This document shows, one piece after another, positions 51,773 through 60,639 of a DNA stretch of 64,000 nt (positions are counted from its first letter, which is position 1; every line of letters begins with the position of its first letter). Below the pieces are notes generated by a model that saw nothing but the letters and a program-made list of their open reading frames with translations, searched no databases and was not told the origin of the DNA. This stretch comes from QHXN01 sp032162705. Its GTDB lineage: Bacteria > Acidobacteriota > Blastocatellia > Pyrinomonadales > Pyrinomonadaceae. Location of the stretch: positions 6,401 through 70,400 of the forward strand of contig JAVRON010000095.1 in the NCBI GenBank assembly GCA_032162705.1, given 5' to 3'. A program made the translations under genes and the position numbers.

Positions 51773-52009
51773 AAGGCACACGAATGGGAAGAGTTAGAAA
51801 AACCTAAGACGCTTACTGCAAGCATCGTACCTTCCGACCGGACGTAGGGGGGCGAATCCGCTGAACTTATTTTACTGCAATATTTAACCTGTGCAAGTCC
51901 GTGCCGCGTCACTCTGTCTCCTGTACTGTTTCATTCCTCAAGCGCGGCAAACTTTGCCTGCATTCTCATCTCGGGCTGAACGGATGCTCCATGCAATCGT
52001 TTGAACCTT

Positions 52010-53173
52010 TCAAAGTTTTTTCTGTACGAGAATCTGAAAGTGCGATGCCATCCCGCCCGGCAAGATCATCTCGCGTGCGTCGAGTCGCAAACTCGTAACC
52101 TCGGACTCGTCAGTCGCCTCCGCGCTTTCACGCTCCAACTGTTCGAGCAGCCCCGCTGTGAGCAGGAAGGCATCGAGACGTTCAAGCAACACGGTCTTTA
52201 AACCTGCGGTCTCGCTCGCGGCCCTGATATGCGTCCAGTTCACGGTCGTGGTCAAATCCTGTTCGCCCGGACAACACAGAAGGTCTTCGACGAACGAGTG
52301 GCCGCGGAAGGCCCGGAGCGTGCCCGCGCGCCTGTGCGAATCACCGAAGAGGCTCGCGGCCTCGTCGCCGTAATCGACCGTGAAGACGAACCCGCGCCCG
52401 ATGATCTCGGCCACACGCGCCATCCACTCCACAGCTTCGAGATTCACTTCCGCGACTTGACCCTCGGCAAGAGTCACATTCATCCGCTCGAAGTATTCGG
52501 CGAGACCCGGCGTCGAAAGGTTGCCTTCGACAAAAGCGAAACCGCCGCCGTCATCGTCCAGTCCGACGTACGACTCGCGCAAGCCCCCCTCGCTCACAAG
52601 CACGCGGTGAACTGGCAGCGCGTCGAGCAACTCGTTTGAGAAAACGATGGCGGCTTCAAGCGGGCGCTCGACACTGGAAGCGCTGCGGAACTCGACCCGG
52701 TCTGCGAACTCGGAGAGGAGCGCGGCGGCGCGTTCGCGCGAGTCGAGGCACGCCTCGTCGAAGACGTAGCGGAGCGCGCCGAAGACGTGCGGCGCATCAC
52801 GCCGAAGAGTTCGCAGCAGGCCCTGTGCGAAGTGACCTGCGCCGCCTCCTGCTTCGAGCAGATAGAGGACTGTTGGTGAGCCGAGTTCTTCGTAGAGCTT
52901 TGCGAAGTGGCGCGCGAAGGTCGCGGCAAAGAGCGCGCTCCGCTCGGGGCTTGTACGGTAATCTCCCCCGCGCCCCCAACGCACGGCCTCGCGCCTCTGA
53001 TAGTAGCCACCGCTCTCGTCGTAGAGCGCCGCGCGCATCCACTCGCGAAAGGTTATGGGGCCTTCGCGCCGTATGCGTTCGCGCAGCCTCGCGGCGAGCG
53101 AAGACCCGACTTCAGTCGAAGCCGAGTCTTCGTTCCCGGCAACGAATGGGTCGCTACTGCCTTGGCGGCTCAT
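52010..53173 (-). CDS. MidA/NDUFAF7-family SAM-dependent methyltransferase
   Basis: Relatives methylate an arginine of a complex I subunit. The 387-residue protein has 'REGPITFREWMRAALYDESG', 'GGYYQ', 'DYRTSPERSALFAATFARHF', SAM motif 'YLLEAGGGAGHFAQGLL', 'IVFSNELLDALPVHRVLV', 'VFTVDYGDEA' and 'RGHSFVEDLLCCPGEQDLTT', all typical of DUF185. ATG 53173 lies 20 bases inside the zinc-ribbon gene; the longer frame is unlikely. Confidence 0.9.
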   Translation of the reverse strand: MSRQGSSDPFVAGNEDSASTEVGSSLAARLRERIRREGPITFREWMRAALYDESGGYYQRREAVRWGRGGDYRTSPERSALFAATFARHFAKLYEELGSPTVLYLLEAGGGAGHFAQGLLRTLRRDAPHVFGALRYVFDEACLDSRERAAALLSEFADRVEFRSASSVERPLEAAIVFSNELLDALPVHRVLVSEGGLRESYVGLDDDGGGFAFVEGNLSTPGLAEYFERMNVTLAEGQVAEVNLEAVEWMARVAEIIGRGFVFTVDYGDEAASLFGDSHRRAGTLRAFRGHSFVEDLLCCPGEQDLTTTVNWTHIRAASETAGLKTVLLERLDAFLLTAGLLEQLERESAEATDESEVTSLRLDAREMILPGGMASHFQILVQKKL

Positions 53174-53747
53174 CGGGCTGCTTGTCGAGGGGCTGCTTGT
53201 CGAGCAGGCGCGTGGTGTGGTCTGTGACGCTCGCTCCGGGCGGTTGCGCCAGCTCGCCCGTGTCGAAGCGTTGCGGACGGCGATACGGGGCGGCGGGCGT
53301 GCTCTGAGTGGGTGGTAGCGCCGCTCGATGCGGCATGCCGAGGTAGTTGGGCGGGACGGCGGGCGGCACGTAAGGCGGCTGCACACCCGCAGCCCCTTCG
53401 ACGGGAACGTTCGACTCGAAGAAGAGCGCGTAGAGCATGCGCAGCAGCCCGCCCATGACGCAGACGATGGCTGTGAGCGGGATGAGTTCTCCGGGGAAGC
53501 CGAGCATCACGACGCCGAGAAAGATGACGACGGGCACGACGACCACCACGCTCAGCATCAGGAACGCACCCTGCTTGAGTCCCTTGTTGCGCGGAGAAAT
53601 ACTACCGGCGGCGGGCGCGGGCAAGCGCCAGGGCAGTTGCCCTCCACCCTCCAGCAACTCGCTCACGACGTTGAGTGGGAAGCCGCAGGCGGAACAGAAT
53701 CGTGCGTCATTTGAAATCTGTCTTTGTCCACACTGGGGGCAGAACAT
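53154..53747 (-). CDS. Zinc-ribbon membrane protein (paralogue 1)
   Basis: The 197-residue protein has N-terminal 'MFCPQCGQRQISNDARFCSA' plus CGF (two CxxC pairs), a linker, two membrane segments (about 62-83 and 87-108), a Pro-rich tail and the C-terminal motif 'TTRLLD'. The last residues repeat LDKQP because of a 15-bp tandem duplication. It is a paralogue of the next gene, 26 bases upstream. Confidence 0.8.
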   Translation of the reverse strand: MFCPQCGQRQISNDARFCSACGFPLNVVSELLEGGGQLPWRLPAPAAGSISPRNKGLKQGAFLMLSVVVVVPVVIFLGVVMLGFPGELIPLTAIVCVMGGLLRMLYALFFESNVPVEGAAGVQPPYVPPAVPPNYLGMPHRAALPPTQSTPAAPYRRPQRFDTGELAQPPGASVTDHTTRLLDKQPLDKQPDEPPRQ

Positions 53748-53773
53748 CTTCTGACTCCTGAAGTCTCAACGCT

Positions 53774-54331
53774 TCAACGCGCGGGTTCGTCACGCTCTTC
53801 ATCGAGCAGACGGGTCGTGCCCTCGGTCACGCTCGGCCTGTACATGATCTCCGCTGTGTCAGAGCGCGGGGCGACATAGCCGCGTGCGGGCACGCCCTGC
53901 TGCGGCGGAAGCGACGCAGCCTGACGCGGCGTCGTGAATTGTTTGGGCGCGGGCGGTGTGTAAGCCTGCGGCTGCGGCTTCGCACGGCGGAAGGGGCCGT
54001 CCTCGAAGATGAGCGCGTAGATGAGGCGCAGCAGCCCGGCCATGAAGATCATGGCCCCGATGAGGGACAGCTCCTCCGGCGTGCGTATCAACTCGTGCAA
54101 CATCACCAGTGCGGGCCCGAGAAAGATGCCGAAGAGCATCAGCTTACCGCCGAGACGCACGCCCTTGTGACGCGGCGACTCAAGGGTTGGCTCGCCCCCT
54201 TGCGTCACGTTCACCAGAGGCACGCCGCCCGTGACGAGCAGTCCCGCCACAGACTCAAGCTGGAAGCCGCATCGAGAGCAGAAGCGTGTCGCGTCCGACG
54301 CCTGCTGCTGGCCGCATTGTGGGCAGAACAT
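53774..54331 (-). CDS. Zinc-ribbon membrane protein (paralogue 2)
   Basis: The 185-residue protein has the same plan as its neighbour: 'MFCPQCGQQQASDATRFCSR' zinc ribbon, linker, two membrane segments (about 60-80 and 86-106: 'LIGAMIFMAGLLRLIYALIF'), Pro/Gln-rich tail, and 'VTEGTTRLLDEE'. Tandem duplication followed by divergence. Function unknown; zinc ribbons of this type often occur in proteins of signalling or adapter character. Confidence 0.8.
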   Translation of the reverse strand: MFCPQCGQQQASDATRFCSRCGFQLESVAGLLVTGGVPLVNVTQGGEPTLESPRHKGVRLGGKLMLFGIFLGPALVMLHELIRTPEELSLIGAMIFMAGLLRLIYALIFEDGPFRRAKPQPQAYTPPAPKQFTTPRQAASLPPQQGVPARGYVAPRSDTAEIMYRPSVTEGTTRLLDEERDEPAR

Positions 54332-54452
54332 TCTTCAACTCCCTCCCGTCGAGATGAGGCCACTGACCCCGCTTGCCTTACGACTATCCCACGCGCAAAG
54401 TTCACGCGCAACCATTCCCCGCGTGTGCTCCAAACATAACTCGCGTGCGCGG

Positions 54453-54935
54453 TCAGACCCACGGCAGACGTGTGTCGGAGAAGAGCCGGAACGTACTGTA
54501 TGCGCGCCCCTGATGATGCGCGGCGCGCACGAGCGTCTCGACGACGAGCGAGAAGAGCGTACGCATCTCGCCCGTGGGCACGGCAATCTCTTTTGAAAGG
54601 TCTTCGTCGGAGCTTAGAAACTCGAAGGCGCGGCGGCGTGTCGCCTCGGCCTCTTCGAGGTATCTTGCGATGTGTGCGGGCGTGGGCAGAGACTCCGGCA
54701 GAGTCCACTCGAAGGGGTCGTCCCAGAGGTTGACGGTGATGCCGCCGAAGGTCTGTTCGACGGCGGCGGCGCTGCGCAGGATGTGCTCGCCGCAGGAGTA
54801 GACGGGAAAGGTTCGCGCCTCCTGCACGCGTGTGGGCTGCCAGTAGAGCCGTTTGGCGGGGACGGCCTGCACGAACGCGTGCGAGCGTTCGTGCAGGCGC
54901 GCGAACTCTTCATCGAGGCCGCGAACGATTCGCAT
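54453..54935 (-). CDS. DinB-like four-helix protein
   Basis: The 160-residue protein shows the DinB/YfiT-like helical bundle: 'FARLHERSHAFVQAVPAKRL', 'SCGEHILRSAAAVEQTFGGI', and 'LFSLVVETLVRAAHHQGRAY' with conserved His residues that may bind a metal. The role (damage-related or thiol-dependent transferase) is unknown. Confidence 0.75.
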   Translation of the reverse strand: MRIVRGLDEEFARLHERSHAFVQAVPAKRLYWQPTRVQEARTFPVYSCGEHILRSAAAVEQTFGGITVNLWDDPFEWTLPESLPTPAHIARYLEEAEATRRRAFEFLSSDEDLSKEIAVPTGEMRTLFSLVVETLVRAAHHQGRAYSTFRLFSDTRLPWV

Positions 54936-54994
54936 CCTTCAACTCGAACGCACGCGCCTTCGTCTCTCTACTTACTGAGACCGTCTCTCTCTCG

Positions 54995-55351
54995 TCACTG
55001 AGACTTGACGCGGCGGTCTTCCTCCTTCATGGCCGTGCCGAAGTTGCGACCGCGGAACGTCGCGCCCGAATAGACGTGACCCTTGACGCCGACGCGTGCG
55101 CCGCGCGAAGGAACACCGCGCTCGGTGATAACCCAGATGCGGCCTGTGCCGTCGTCAAGCTCGTAGGCCCCGCCGACGAAAGGTATGCCGTAGCTGTCTG
55201 TGACGCGCCCGACGATGCCGACATCCTTGTCCATGTAGCGGTTGGGGTCGGCGTTGATCTTCCCGATGTTCGTCTGGCTCGGGCAAGCCGTCAGACTAAA
55301 CATGGCGACGAGTAGAACGGGTAAAAGAAATAGTGTGCGACGTGTCTGCAT
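54995..55351 (-). CDS. Small lipoprotein with OB-fold-like domain
   Basis: The 118-residue protein has a lipoprotein signal with lipobox 'FSLTAC' (lipid Cys about 25), then a short beta-rich domain: 'DKDVGIVGRVTDSYGIPFVG', 'YELDDGTGRIWVITERGVPS', 'VGVKGHVYSGATF', resembling nucleic-acid/OB-type tOB or NirD-like small domains. Start 55351 lies six bases after AAGGAG; an ATG at 55357 is too close. Confidence 0.8.
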   Translation of the reverse strand: MQTRRTLFLLPVLLVAMFSLTACPSQTNIGKINADPNRYMDKDVGIVGRVTDSYGIPFVGGAYELDDGTGRIWVITERGVPSRGARVGVKGHVYSGATFRGRNFGTAMKEEDRRVKSQ

Positions 55352-55696
55352 GTGCATCTCCTTAACTTCGGATCGAATATCGGGAGAGCGCTGGCATGAT
55401 AGCACGGCGGATTGTCCCCCCGGAAAGTGACGCCGTTCGCGGCACGAACGTTAACAAACTTCCCGCGAACTTTACGCGCCCAAGGGGTGTTCGGAAAGCC
55501 CCTCGATGGTGTATAAAACTCCGGCAGCTTCCGTCTTTAACAAAAGCCACTTGCCGGAGTCGGTTCGATGCTTCGTGCCATTCAGGCCAACCGGAGAGAG
55601 CTTTGACGCCACGTTTGATTGCCCTCGCAGCGGCCACGGTTGCTCGCAAACGTCCGACGAAGTCACACTAAATCTTGCAAGTCGATGGAGGAGCCT
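55352..55696. other. Divergent intergenic, 345 bp
   Basis: Between the lipoprotein (left) and asparaginase (right). A TATAAA at 55512-55517 and, on the minus strand, a TATCAT at 55402-55397 are possible -10 boxes without clear -35 partners. No gene was seen. Confidence 0.4.
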
Positions 55697-56812
55697 ATGA
55701 GCAAAAAAATCAGGAGACGTGATTTCATCCGCAGCACCGCAGCCGCCGGTCTGATCCTGTCCTCGCCCAAAGCATTCAAGGGCGGCGCGCCCGCAGTCAT
55801 CATTCAGGGCGTCAAGCCTGCGGTCGTCTCTTCCGCCAACGGCAACCAGTTCAAGAACGGCGGCGACGAGACATGCGTCGCGCGCGCCTTTCGCCTGATG
55901 ATGGCCGGAAGCGACGTGCTCGACGCTTGTATCGCGGGCGTCAACCTCGTCGAGCTTGACCCTTTGGACGACAGCGTCGGCTACGGCGGATTGCCGAACG
56001 CGGACGGAGTCGTGCAGCTCGACTCTTCCTGCATGCACGGCCCGAAGAAGCGCGCGGGCGCGGTCGCCGCTCTCGAAGGCGTTCGCACGCCCTCGCTCGT
56101 CGCAAAAGCTGTCTTAGAGAACACGGATCATCACCTGCTCGTCGGCCACGGCGCGCAAGCCTTCGCACGCGGCATGGGCTTCAAGATCGAAGACGATCTG
56201 AACACAGAGCACTCGCGCCAGCTCTGGCTCGAATGGAAGCGGCGCACAGACCCTTCGCACTATCTCGACCCAAAGACTCGCGCTGAAGTCTGGCGACGCG
56301 AGGGGCTGAAAATGGTTAAAGAAGGTCTCATCCGCGAAGAGCACTTCTACGGCACGATCAACTGCGACGGCGTCAACGCGAAGGGCGAGGTCTGCGGCGT
56401 AACGACGACGAGCGGTCTGGCCTGGAAGATTCCGGGACGCGTCGGCGACTCGCCCATCCTCGGCGCGGGACTCTACGTTGACGGCTCGGTCGGCGCGGCA
56501 GGCTCGACCGGACGCGGCGAAGCGAACCTCTACAACCTCTGCTCCTTCCTCATCGTCGAAGAGATGCGCCGCGGCAAGACCCCCAAGGACGCAGGGATGG
56601 AAGCCCTCCGCCGCATCAAAGCCAACACCATCGAGAAGCGTCTCCTGAACAAGGACGGCAACCCGAACTTCGGCATCAACTTCTACATCCTCAACGCACG
56701 CGGCGACCATGCCGGAGTCACCATGTACGAAGGCGCGAAGTACGCCGTCTGCACCGACTCAGGTCCGCAGACGCTTAACTGCGAACCGCTCCTTCCGAAG
56801 CCGAAAGAGTAA
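55697..56812 (+). CDS. Tat-exported N4-glycosylasparaginase (Ntn hydrolase)
   Basis: The 371-residue protein has a twin-arginine signal ('KKIRRRDFIRSTAAAGLILS') and the asparaginase-2/aspartylglucosaminidase fold: 'DACIAGVNLVELDPLDDSVG', 'HFYGTINCDGVNAKGEVCGV' with nucleophile Thr220, and 'TTSGLAWKIPGRVGDSPILG'. Such enzymes cleave GlcNAc-Asn links from glycoproteins after self-processing. GGAGG lies five bases before ATG 55697; the longer frame is spurious. Confidence 0.9.
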   Translation: MSKKIRRRDFIRSTAAAGLILSSPKAFKGGAPAVIIQGVKPAVVSSANGNQFKNGGDETCVARAFRLMMAGSDVLDACIAGVNLVELDPLDDSVGYGGLPNADGVVQLDSSCMHGPKKRAGAVAALEGVRTPSLVAKAVLENTDHHLLVGHGAQAFARGMGFKIEDDLNTEHSRQLWLEWKRRTDPSHYLDPKTRAEVWRREGLKMVKEGLIREEHFYGTINCDGVNAKGEVCGVTTTSGLAWKIPGRVGDSPILGAGLYVDGSVGAAGSTGRGEANLYNLCSFLIVEEMRRGKTPKDAGMEALRRIKANTIEKRLLNKDGNPNFGINFYILNARGDHAGVTMYEGAKYAVCTDSGPQTLNCEPLLPKPKE

Positions 56813-56921
56813 CGCACGAACGCAGGCGTGACGCTGACGGAATACCTCATGCCTGCCGTGCTCTCAATCCGAGACAAGCTTGTTGATGAATCGTAGAATG
56901 TCTCGTTGAGGAAGAGACTTT

Positions 56922-57473
56922 ATGAGCACGAAAGCAGAAGCCACTATCGAAGACCTTTATCGCGTGCCGGATAATGGCAAGGCCGAAGTTGTGAATGGAG
57001 AATTGGTACTCATGTCACCTACTGGGGGTGTGCCCGGACGTGCGAGCGGCAGAATCTATCGCAGCTTGGATGACTATGAACGTCAGGTGGGTGGCGGGTA
57101 CGCGTTTCCAGACAACGTCGGGTTTACTGTGAATCTTCCACATCGCCGCTCGTTTAGTCCTGATGCGGCATTTTATGTAGGGGAATTAAAAGGCGGGCAG
57201 TTTCTCGCGGGCGCTCCGGTCTTCGCTGCCGAGGTCAGGAGTGAAGGCGAGTATGGAGTGACCGCCGAGCATGAGATGGCGGCTAAACGTGCTGATTATT
57301 TTGCTGCCGGAACGCTCGTCGTGTGGGATGTCGATGTGTTGAAGGAGGGCGTGGTGCGTGTGTACCGTGCCAGTGTCCCCGAAAAACCTCAAGTGTATCG
57401 TAGCGGCGAGCGGGCCGAAGCCGAGCCTGCCGTACCGGGCTGGTCTATGCCGGTAGACGATCTTCTTTCCTGA
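56922..57473 (+). CDS. Uma2-family (DUF820) putative nuclease
   Basis: The 183-residue protein has 'PDNGKAEVVNGELVLMSPTG', 'FSPDAAFYVG', 'VFAAEVRSEGEYG' and 'KRADYFAAGTLVVWDVD', the PD-(D/E)xK-like core of Uma2 proteins. These are common as scattered copies in cyanobacteria and Acidobacteria; role unknown. It is AT-richer than the neighbours, suggesting transfer. Confidence 0.85.
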   Translation: MSTKAEATIEDLYRVPDNGKAEVVNGELVLMSPTGGVPGRASGRIYRSLDDYERQVGGGYAFPDNVGFTVNLPHRRSFSPDAAFYVGELKGGQFLAGAPVFAAEVRSEGEYGVTAEHEMAAKRADYFAAGTLVVWDVDVLKEGVVRVYRASVPEKPQVYRSGERAEAEPAVPGWSMPVDDLLS

Positions 57474-57526
57474 GCCGCGCCCGACAAGTTATTCAACCCG
57501 ACGCCTTGATAGTAAGTCCAAACGAG

Positions 57527-57578
57527 TAAGGCGCGGTGACATGGAGGCAAGCCATGTCACCGCGCCTTATTTTTTTTT
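57527..57578 (+). terminator. Rho-independent terminator after the Uma2 gene
   Basis: TAAGGCGCGGTGACATGG, a short loop, its complement CCATGTCACCGCGCCTTA, then nine T residues. Very strong, plus-strand, 54 bases past the stop. Confidence 0.93.
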
Positions 57579-57588
57579 GGTTGATGGC

Positions 57589-59094
57589 TTACTTGCCGTA
57601 CCAGCCGATGGGTTTGCCGGAGAGGTCAACCCAGACGCTCTTGACGTTTGTGTACATCTCAAGGGCGTGCTTGCCCATCTCGCGGCCATAGCCGGATTGT
57701 TTGTAGCCGCCGAAGGGCGAGGCCGCATTGAACATGTTGTAGGTGTTGATCCAGACCGTTCCCGCCTTGATGGCACGGGCGAAGCGGTGCGCGCGTGTGA
57801 TGTCTTTTGTCCAGATGCCCGCTGAGAGACCGTAGACGACTTCGTTGGCCTGGCGGATAAGGTCTTCCTCGCCGTCGAAGGCGATGATGGAGACGACGGG
57901 GCCGAATATCTCTTCCTGCGCGACGCGCATCGTGTTATGCACTTCGCCGAAGATGGTCGGCTGGAAGAAGTACCCCTTCTTGAAGTCGCCTTCGAGTTCG
58001 GGCGCGCATCCGCCCGCGAGCACGGTCGCGCCTTCAGAGCGCGCGATGTCAACGTAGCCCTTGATGCGGTTCAACTGCTCTTCCGAAACCTGCGGCCCCA
58101 TCTGTGTCGCCGCGTCCATCGGGTCGCCGACCTTAACGCGTCCGGCGCGTTCCTTGAAGCGTTCGAGGAACTCATCTTTGATCTGTTCGGCTACGAAGAT
58201 GCGCGAGCCTGCGCAGCAGACCTGCCCTTGATTGAAGAAGATGCCCATCATCGCGCCGTTGACGGCCTGCTCCATGTCCGCGTCGGCGAAGATGATGTTC
58301 GGAGCCTTGCCGCCAAGCTCCAGAGAGACTTTCGAAAGGTTATCGGCGGCGGCCTTCGCGATGAGCTTGCCGACTTCCGTCGAGCCTGTGAAGGCGACCT
58401 TGTCGATTCCGGGATGCGCGGCGAGCGCCGCTCCGGCGGTCTCGCCGTAGCCGGGCACGATGTTGACGACGCCGTCGGGGAATCCTGCCTCCTGTATGAG
58501 CTTGCCAAGCTCCATCGCGCCGACGGGCGTCTGCTCGGCGGGCTTGAGGACGACGGTGTTGCCCGCGGCGAGCGCGGGCGCGAGCTTCCAAGCGGCCATC
58601 AGCAGGGGGAAGTTCCAGGGGATGATCTGGCCGCAGACTCCGACCGGCTCGCGCAGGGTGTAGTTGAACATCTGGCCGGGCACGGGGATGGTCTCGCCCT
58701 CGATCTTCGTCGCCCATCCGGCGAAGTATTCAAAGTTCTCGACGACGCCGGGGAGGTCGATGTAGGTCGATTCCTTGATGGGCTTGCCGTTGTCGGCGGT
58801 CTCTAAGGCGGCGAGTTCGGGCGTGTGGGCTTCGATAAGCTGCGAGAGCTTGTAGAGCATGCGCCCGCGGTCGCGCGCGGACACTTTCGACCACTTGCCT
58901 TCGAGTGCGCGGCGTGCGGCGGCGACGGCCTTGTCGATGTCTGCCTTGTCGCCTTCGGCCACTGCGGCGAGCGTCGCGCCCGTCGCGGGGTTGGGCGTCT
59001 CGAAGGTCTTGCCCGACTCGGCGTCTACCCATTTCCCGTCGATGAAGAGTTGATATGTGCGAGGCGTCTCTGATGCCGACTGTGTCGATGACAT
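57589..59094 (-). CDS. NAD(P)-dependent aldehyde dehydrogenase
   Basis: The 501-residue class 1/2-like ALDH has 'PWNFPLLMAAWKLAPALAAG', 'FTGSTEVGKLIA', catalytic Glu in 'SLELGGKAPNIIF' and Cys in 'FFNQGQVCCAGSRIFV' (CC at the active site), and 'EEIFGPVVSIIAF'. Substrate unknown; likely oxidises aliphatic or betaine-type aldehydes. Convergent with the Uma2 terminator. Confidence 0.93.
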   Translation of the reverse strand: MSSTQSASETPRTYQLFIDGKWVDAESGKTFETPNPATGATLAAVAEGDKADIDKAVAAARRALEGKWSKVSARDRGRMLYKLSQLIEAHTPELAALETADNGKPIKESTYIDLPGVVENFEYFAGWATKIEGETIPVPGQMFNYTLREPVGVCGQIIPWNFPLLMAAWKLAPALAAGNTVVLKPAEQTPVGAMELGKLIQEAGFPDGVVNIVPGYGETAGAALAAHPGIDKVAFTGSTEVGKLIAKAAADNLSKVSLELGGKAPNIIFADADMEQAVNGAMMGIFFNQGQVCCAGSRIFVAEQIKDEFLERFKERAGRVKVGDPMDAATQMGPQVSEEQLNRIKGYVDIARSEGATVLAGGCAPELEGDFKKGYFFQPTIFGEVHNTMRVAQEEIFGPVVSIIAFDGEEDLIRQANEVVYGLSAGIWTKDITRAHRFARAIKAGTVWINTYNMFNAASPFGGYKQSGYGREMGKHALEMYTNVKSVWVDLSGKPIGWYGK

Positions 59095-59215
59095 AAGGTT
59101 TTTCTCCGCTTCTGTAATGAAAGTCGTGATGTGGTTCGGTTGATGTACTTTCGGCTGCGACTTGTTCGTGCGACTACTTTAACACCCGCGACTGTAAGGC
59201 GGAAGTCGGAACGTC

Positions 59216-59312
59216 GGAAGGATGAACACGGAACGCTGAAAGATGAACGGGAAGACGGAGGTTTCATCATTCATCGTTCATCATTCATCGTTCATCATTC
59301 TTCGTTCCGTGT
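59216..59312. repeat. 7-bp-periodic element (TTCATCA/TTCATCG units)
   Basis: The right part is TTCATCA-TTCATCG alternating about five times (59263-59300). AACACGGAACG (near 59226) and CGTTCCGTGTT (59302-59312) are complementary outer arms. The stop codon and last residues of the potassium-channel gene derive from this array. Confidence 0.8.
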
Positions 59313-60454
59313 TGCGGCGCTTCCTTTCCCTCTTCCTCCGCGTATTCGAGGTCGCGGTCGCCGGTCACTTCCTCCCAATCGTAGCCGAGGTAGAGCGAGA
59401 GGCGGCGCAGCTTCGACTCCCACTCTTCACGTTGCGCTCGGTACTCCTCCCAACCCTGTTCGTTGTCTTCACGCGTCTTGATATCCGACGCACGCAGGCG
59501 CTTGATGGTCTGCTCGTAGCGTCGATGCCAGCGGCGCTCGTCCTCATCCTGCTCGCGCTCGTTGGGCTGACGCCGTCTCTCTCGACGTTCGAGGTCGAGC
59601 GAATCGATCATCTTCGCCAGCACGTGGCGGACGACCGCTTCGAGCGTCCTCACTTCCGGGTAGTTGCGGAGGTCTGAGTTCTCTTCGCGGTCGAGCGCGG
59701 AGCGAATGACGGTGCAGGTTTCGAGCAGGAGAAAGAGGACGCGCGGGAGGCTTTTGTAGACCTCAATGGGGTGGAAGTAGTGTATGACCGGATGATCGAC
59801 GTGAGATTCGAGCAGCCCTTGAAGGTCGCGCGTCGCCGTCCGGAGCGCGTCACGCAGCCCGTAGAAACGCCCCTCGACAAAGTGGTGCGCGATGAGTCCC
59901 GCCACGTCCGCGCCGTCGCCCGCCTGATGATAGAGCGAGACCGCCACGGCACGCTTACGCTCAAGCGCCGTGTAGACCGTGAGCAGGTACGTGATGGCGA
60001 GCGAGATGAGAGAGAGTCCCGCGGCGGCCTCAATCAGCGCGGTAAAGCGCAAAGGGGTCGTGCGCGCCACGATGTCGCCGTAACCAATGGTCGTCAGCGT
60101 ACACCCGCTGAAGTAGACAGCATCGACCCATCCGACTTCAGGGTGCGGATTGGTGAAGAAGAAAGCGCCTGGCATGTGCGGGTAATAGATGAGTGCGAAG
60201 GCGAGGACGAGAAGAACGATGTAGACGGCGATGAGCAGCGGCAGCAGCAACGGGCCAATCGCGTTGAGCAGCCTGTGCCGCGCGGCGCGCGAGAGCCTGA
60301 AGGCCAAGCCCCGCGTCGTGCGCCAGACCGAGCGGTTTAGAGACTCGCCCACGGGCCCGTAACGCGCGCTGGAGTGAAGCACCGTCGCGTAAACGTCGAA
60401 GACGACGAGCAGCAGGAGAACGACGCCTGCGGTTGTGAAGATGAATGTCTGCAT
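59285..60454 (-). CDS. Two-TM potassium channel with long cytoplasmic tail
   Basis: The 389-residue protein has TM segments at about 4-26 and 66-90, a pore with selectivity filter 'CTLTTIGYGDIVAR', TM about 135-160, then a charged helical tail (about 170-389) rich in Arg/Glu. The filter is that of voltage-independent K+ channels; no RCK domain is evident. The terminal NDER and stop come from the 7-bp repeat. Confidence 0.88.
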   Translation of the reverse strand: MQTFIFTTAGVVLLLLVVFDVYATVLHSSARYGPVGESLNRSVWRTTRGLAFRLSRAARHRLLNAIGPLLLPLLIAVYIVLLVLAFALIYYPHMPGAFFFTNPHPEVGWVDAVYFSGCTLTTIGYGDIVARTTPLRFTALIEAAAGLSLISLAITYLLTVYTALERKRAVAVSLYHQAGDGADVAGLIAHHFVEGRFYGLRDALRTATRDLQGLLESHVDHPVIHYFHPIEVYKSLPRVLFLLLETCTVIRSALDREENSDLRNYPEVRTLEAVVRHVLAKMIDSLDLERRERRRQPNEREQDEDERRWHRRYEQTIKRLRASDIKTREDNEQGWEEYRAQREEWESKLRRLSLYLGYDWEEVTGDRDLEYAEEEGKEAPQHGTKNDER

Positions 60455-60500
60455 CCAGTTGCGCTACTAATCTCGGCAGTGCCGAAGTCCTAAACAATTA

Positions 60501-60590
60501 TTCACCGCAGAGGCGCTGAGGACGCGGAGGAAGCGCCGAGAGTTGAATTCCCCTGCGCCCCCTCTGCGTCCTCAGCGCCTCTGCGGTGAA
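60501..60590. repeat. 90-bp TTCACCGCAGAGGCG hairpin element
   Basis: The left arm TTCACCGCAGAGGCGCTGAG and right arm ...AGCGCCTCTGCGGTGAA are nearly perfect inverted copies around AGTTGAATTCC. Same family as 26097-26187 and 63938-64000. It lies between the channel and aconitase genes. Confidence 0.88.
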
Positions 60591-60639
60591 CCTCCAGCCG
60601 CTTTAATCTCAAGCCAAAACTAAAACAATGCTCGGACTT

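Noticed and set aside
51773..52009. Possible riboswitch-like GGACGTAGGGGGGCGAATCC segment
   Set aside because: No known aptamer pattern could be matched by eye and no paired stem was convincing.
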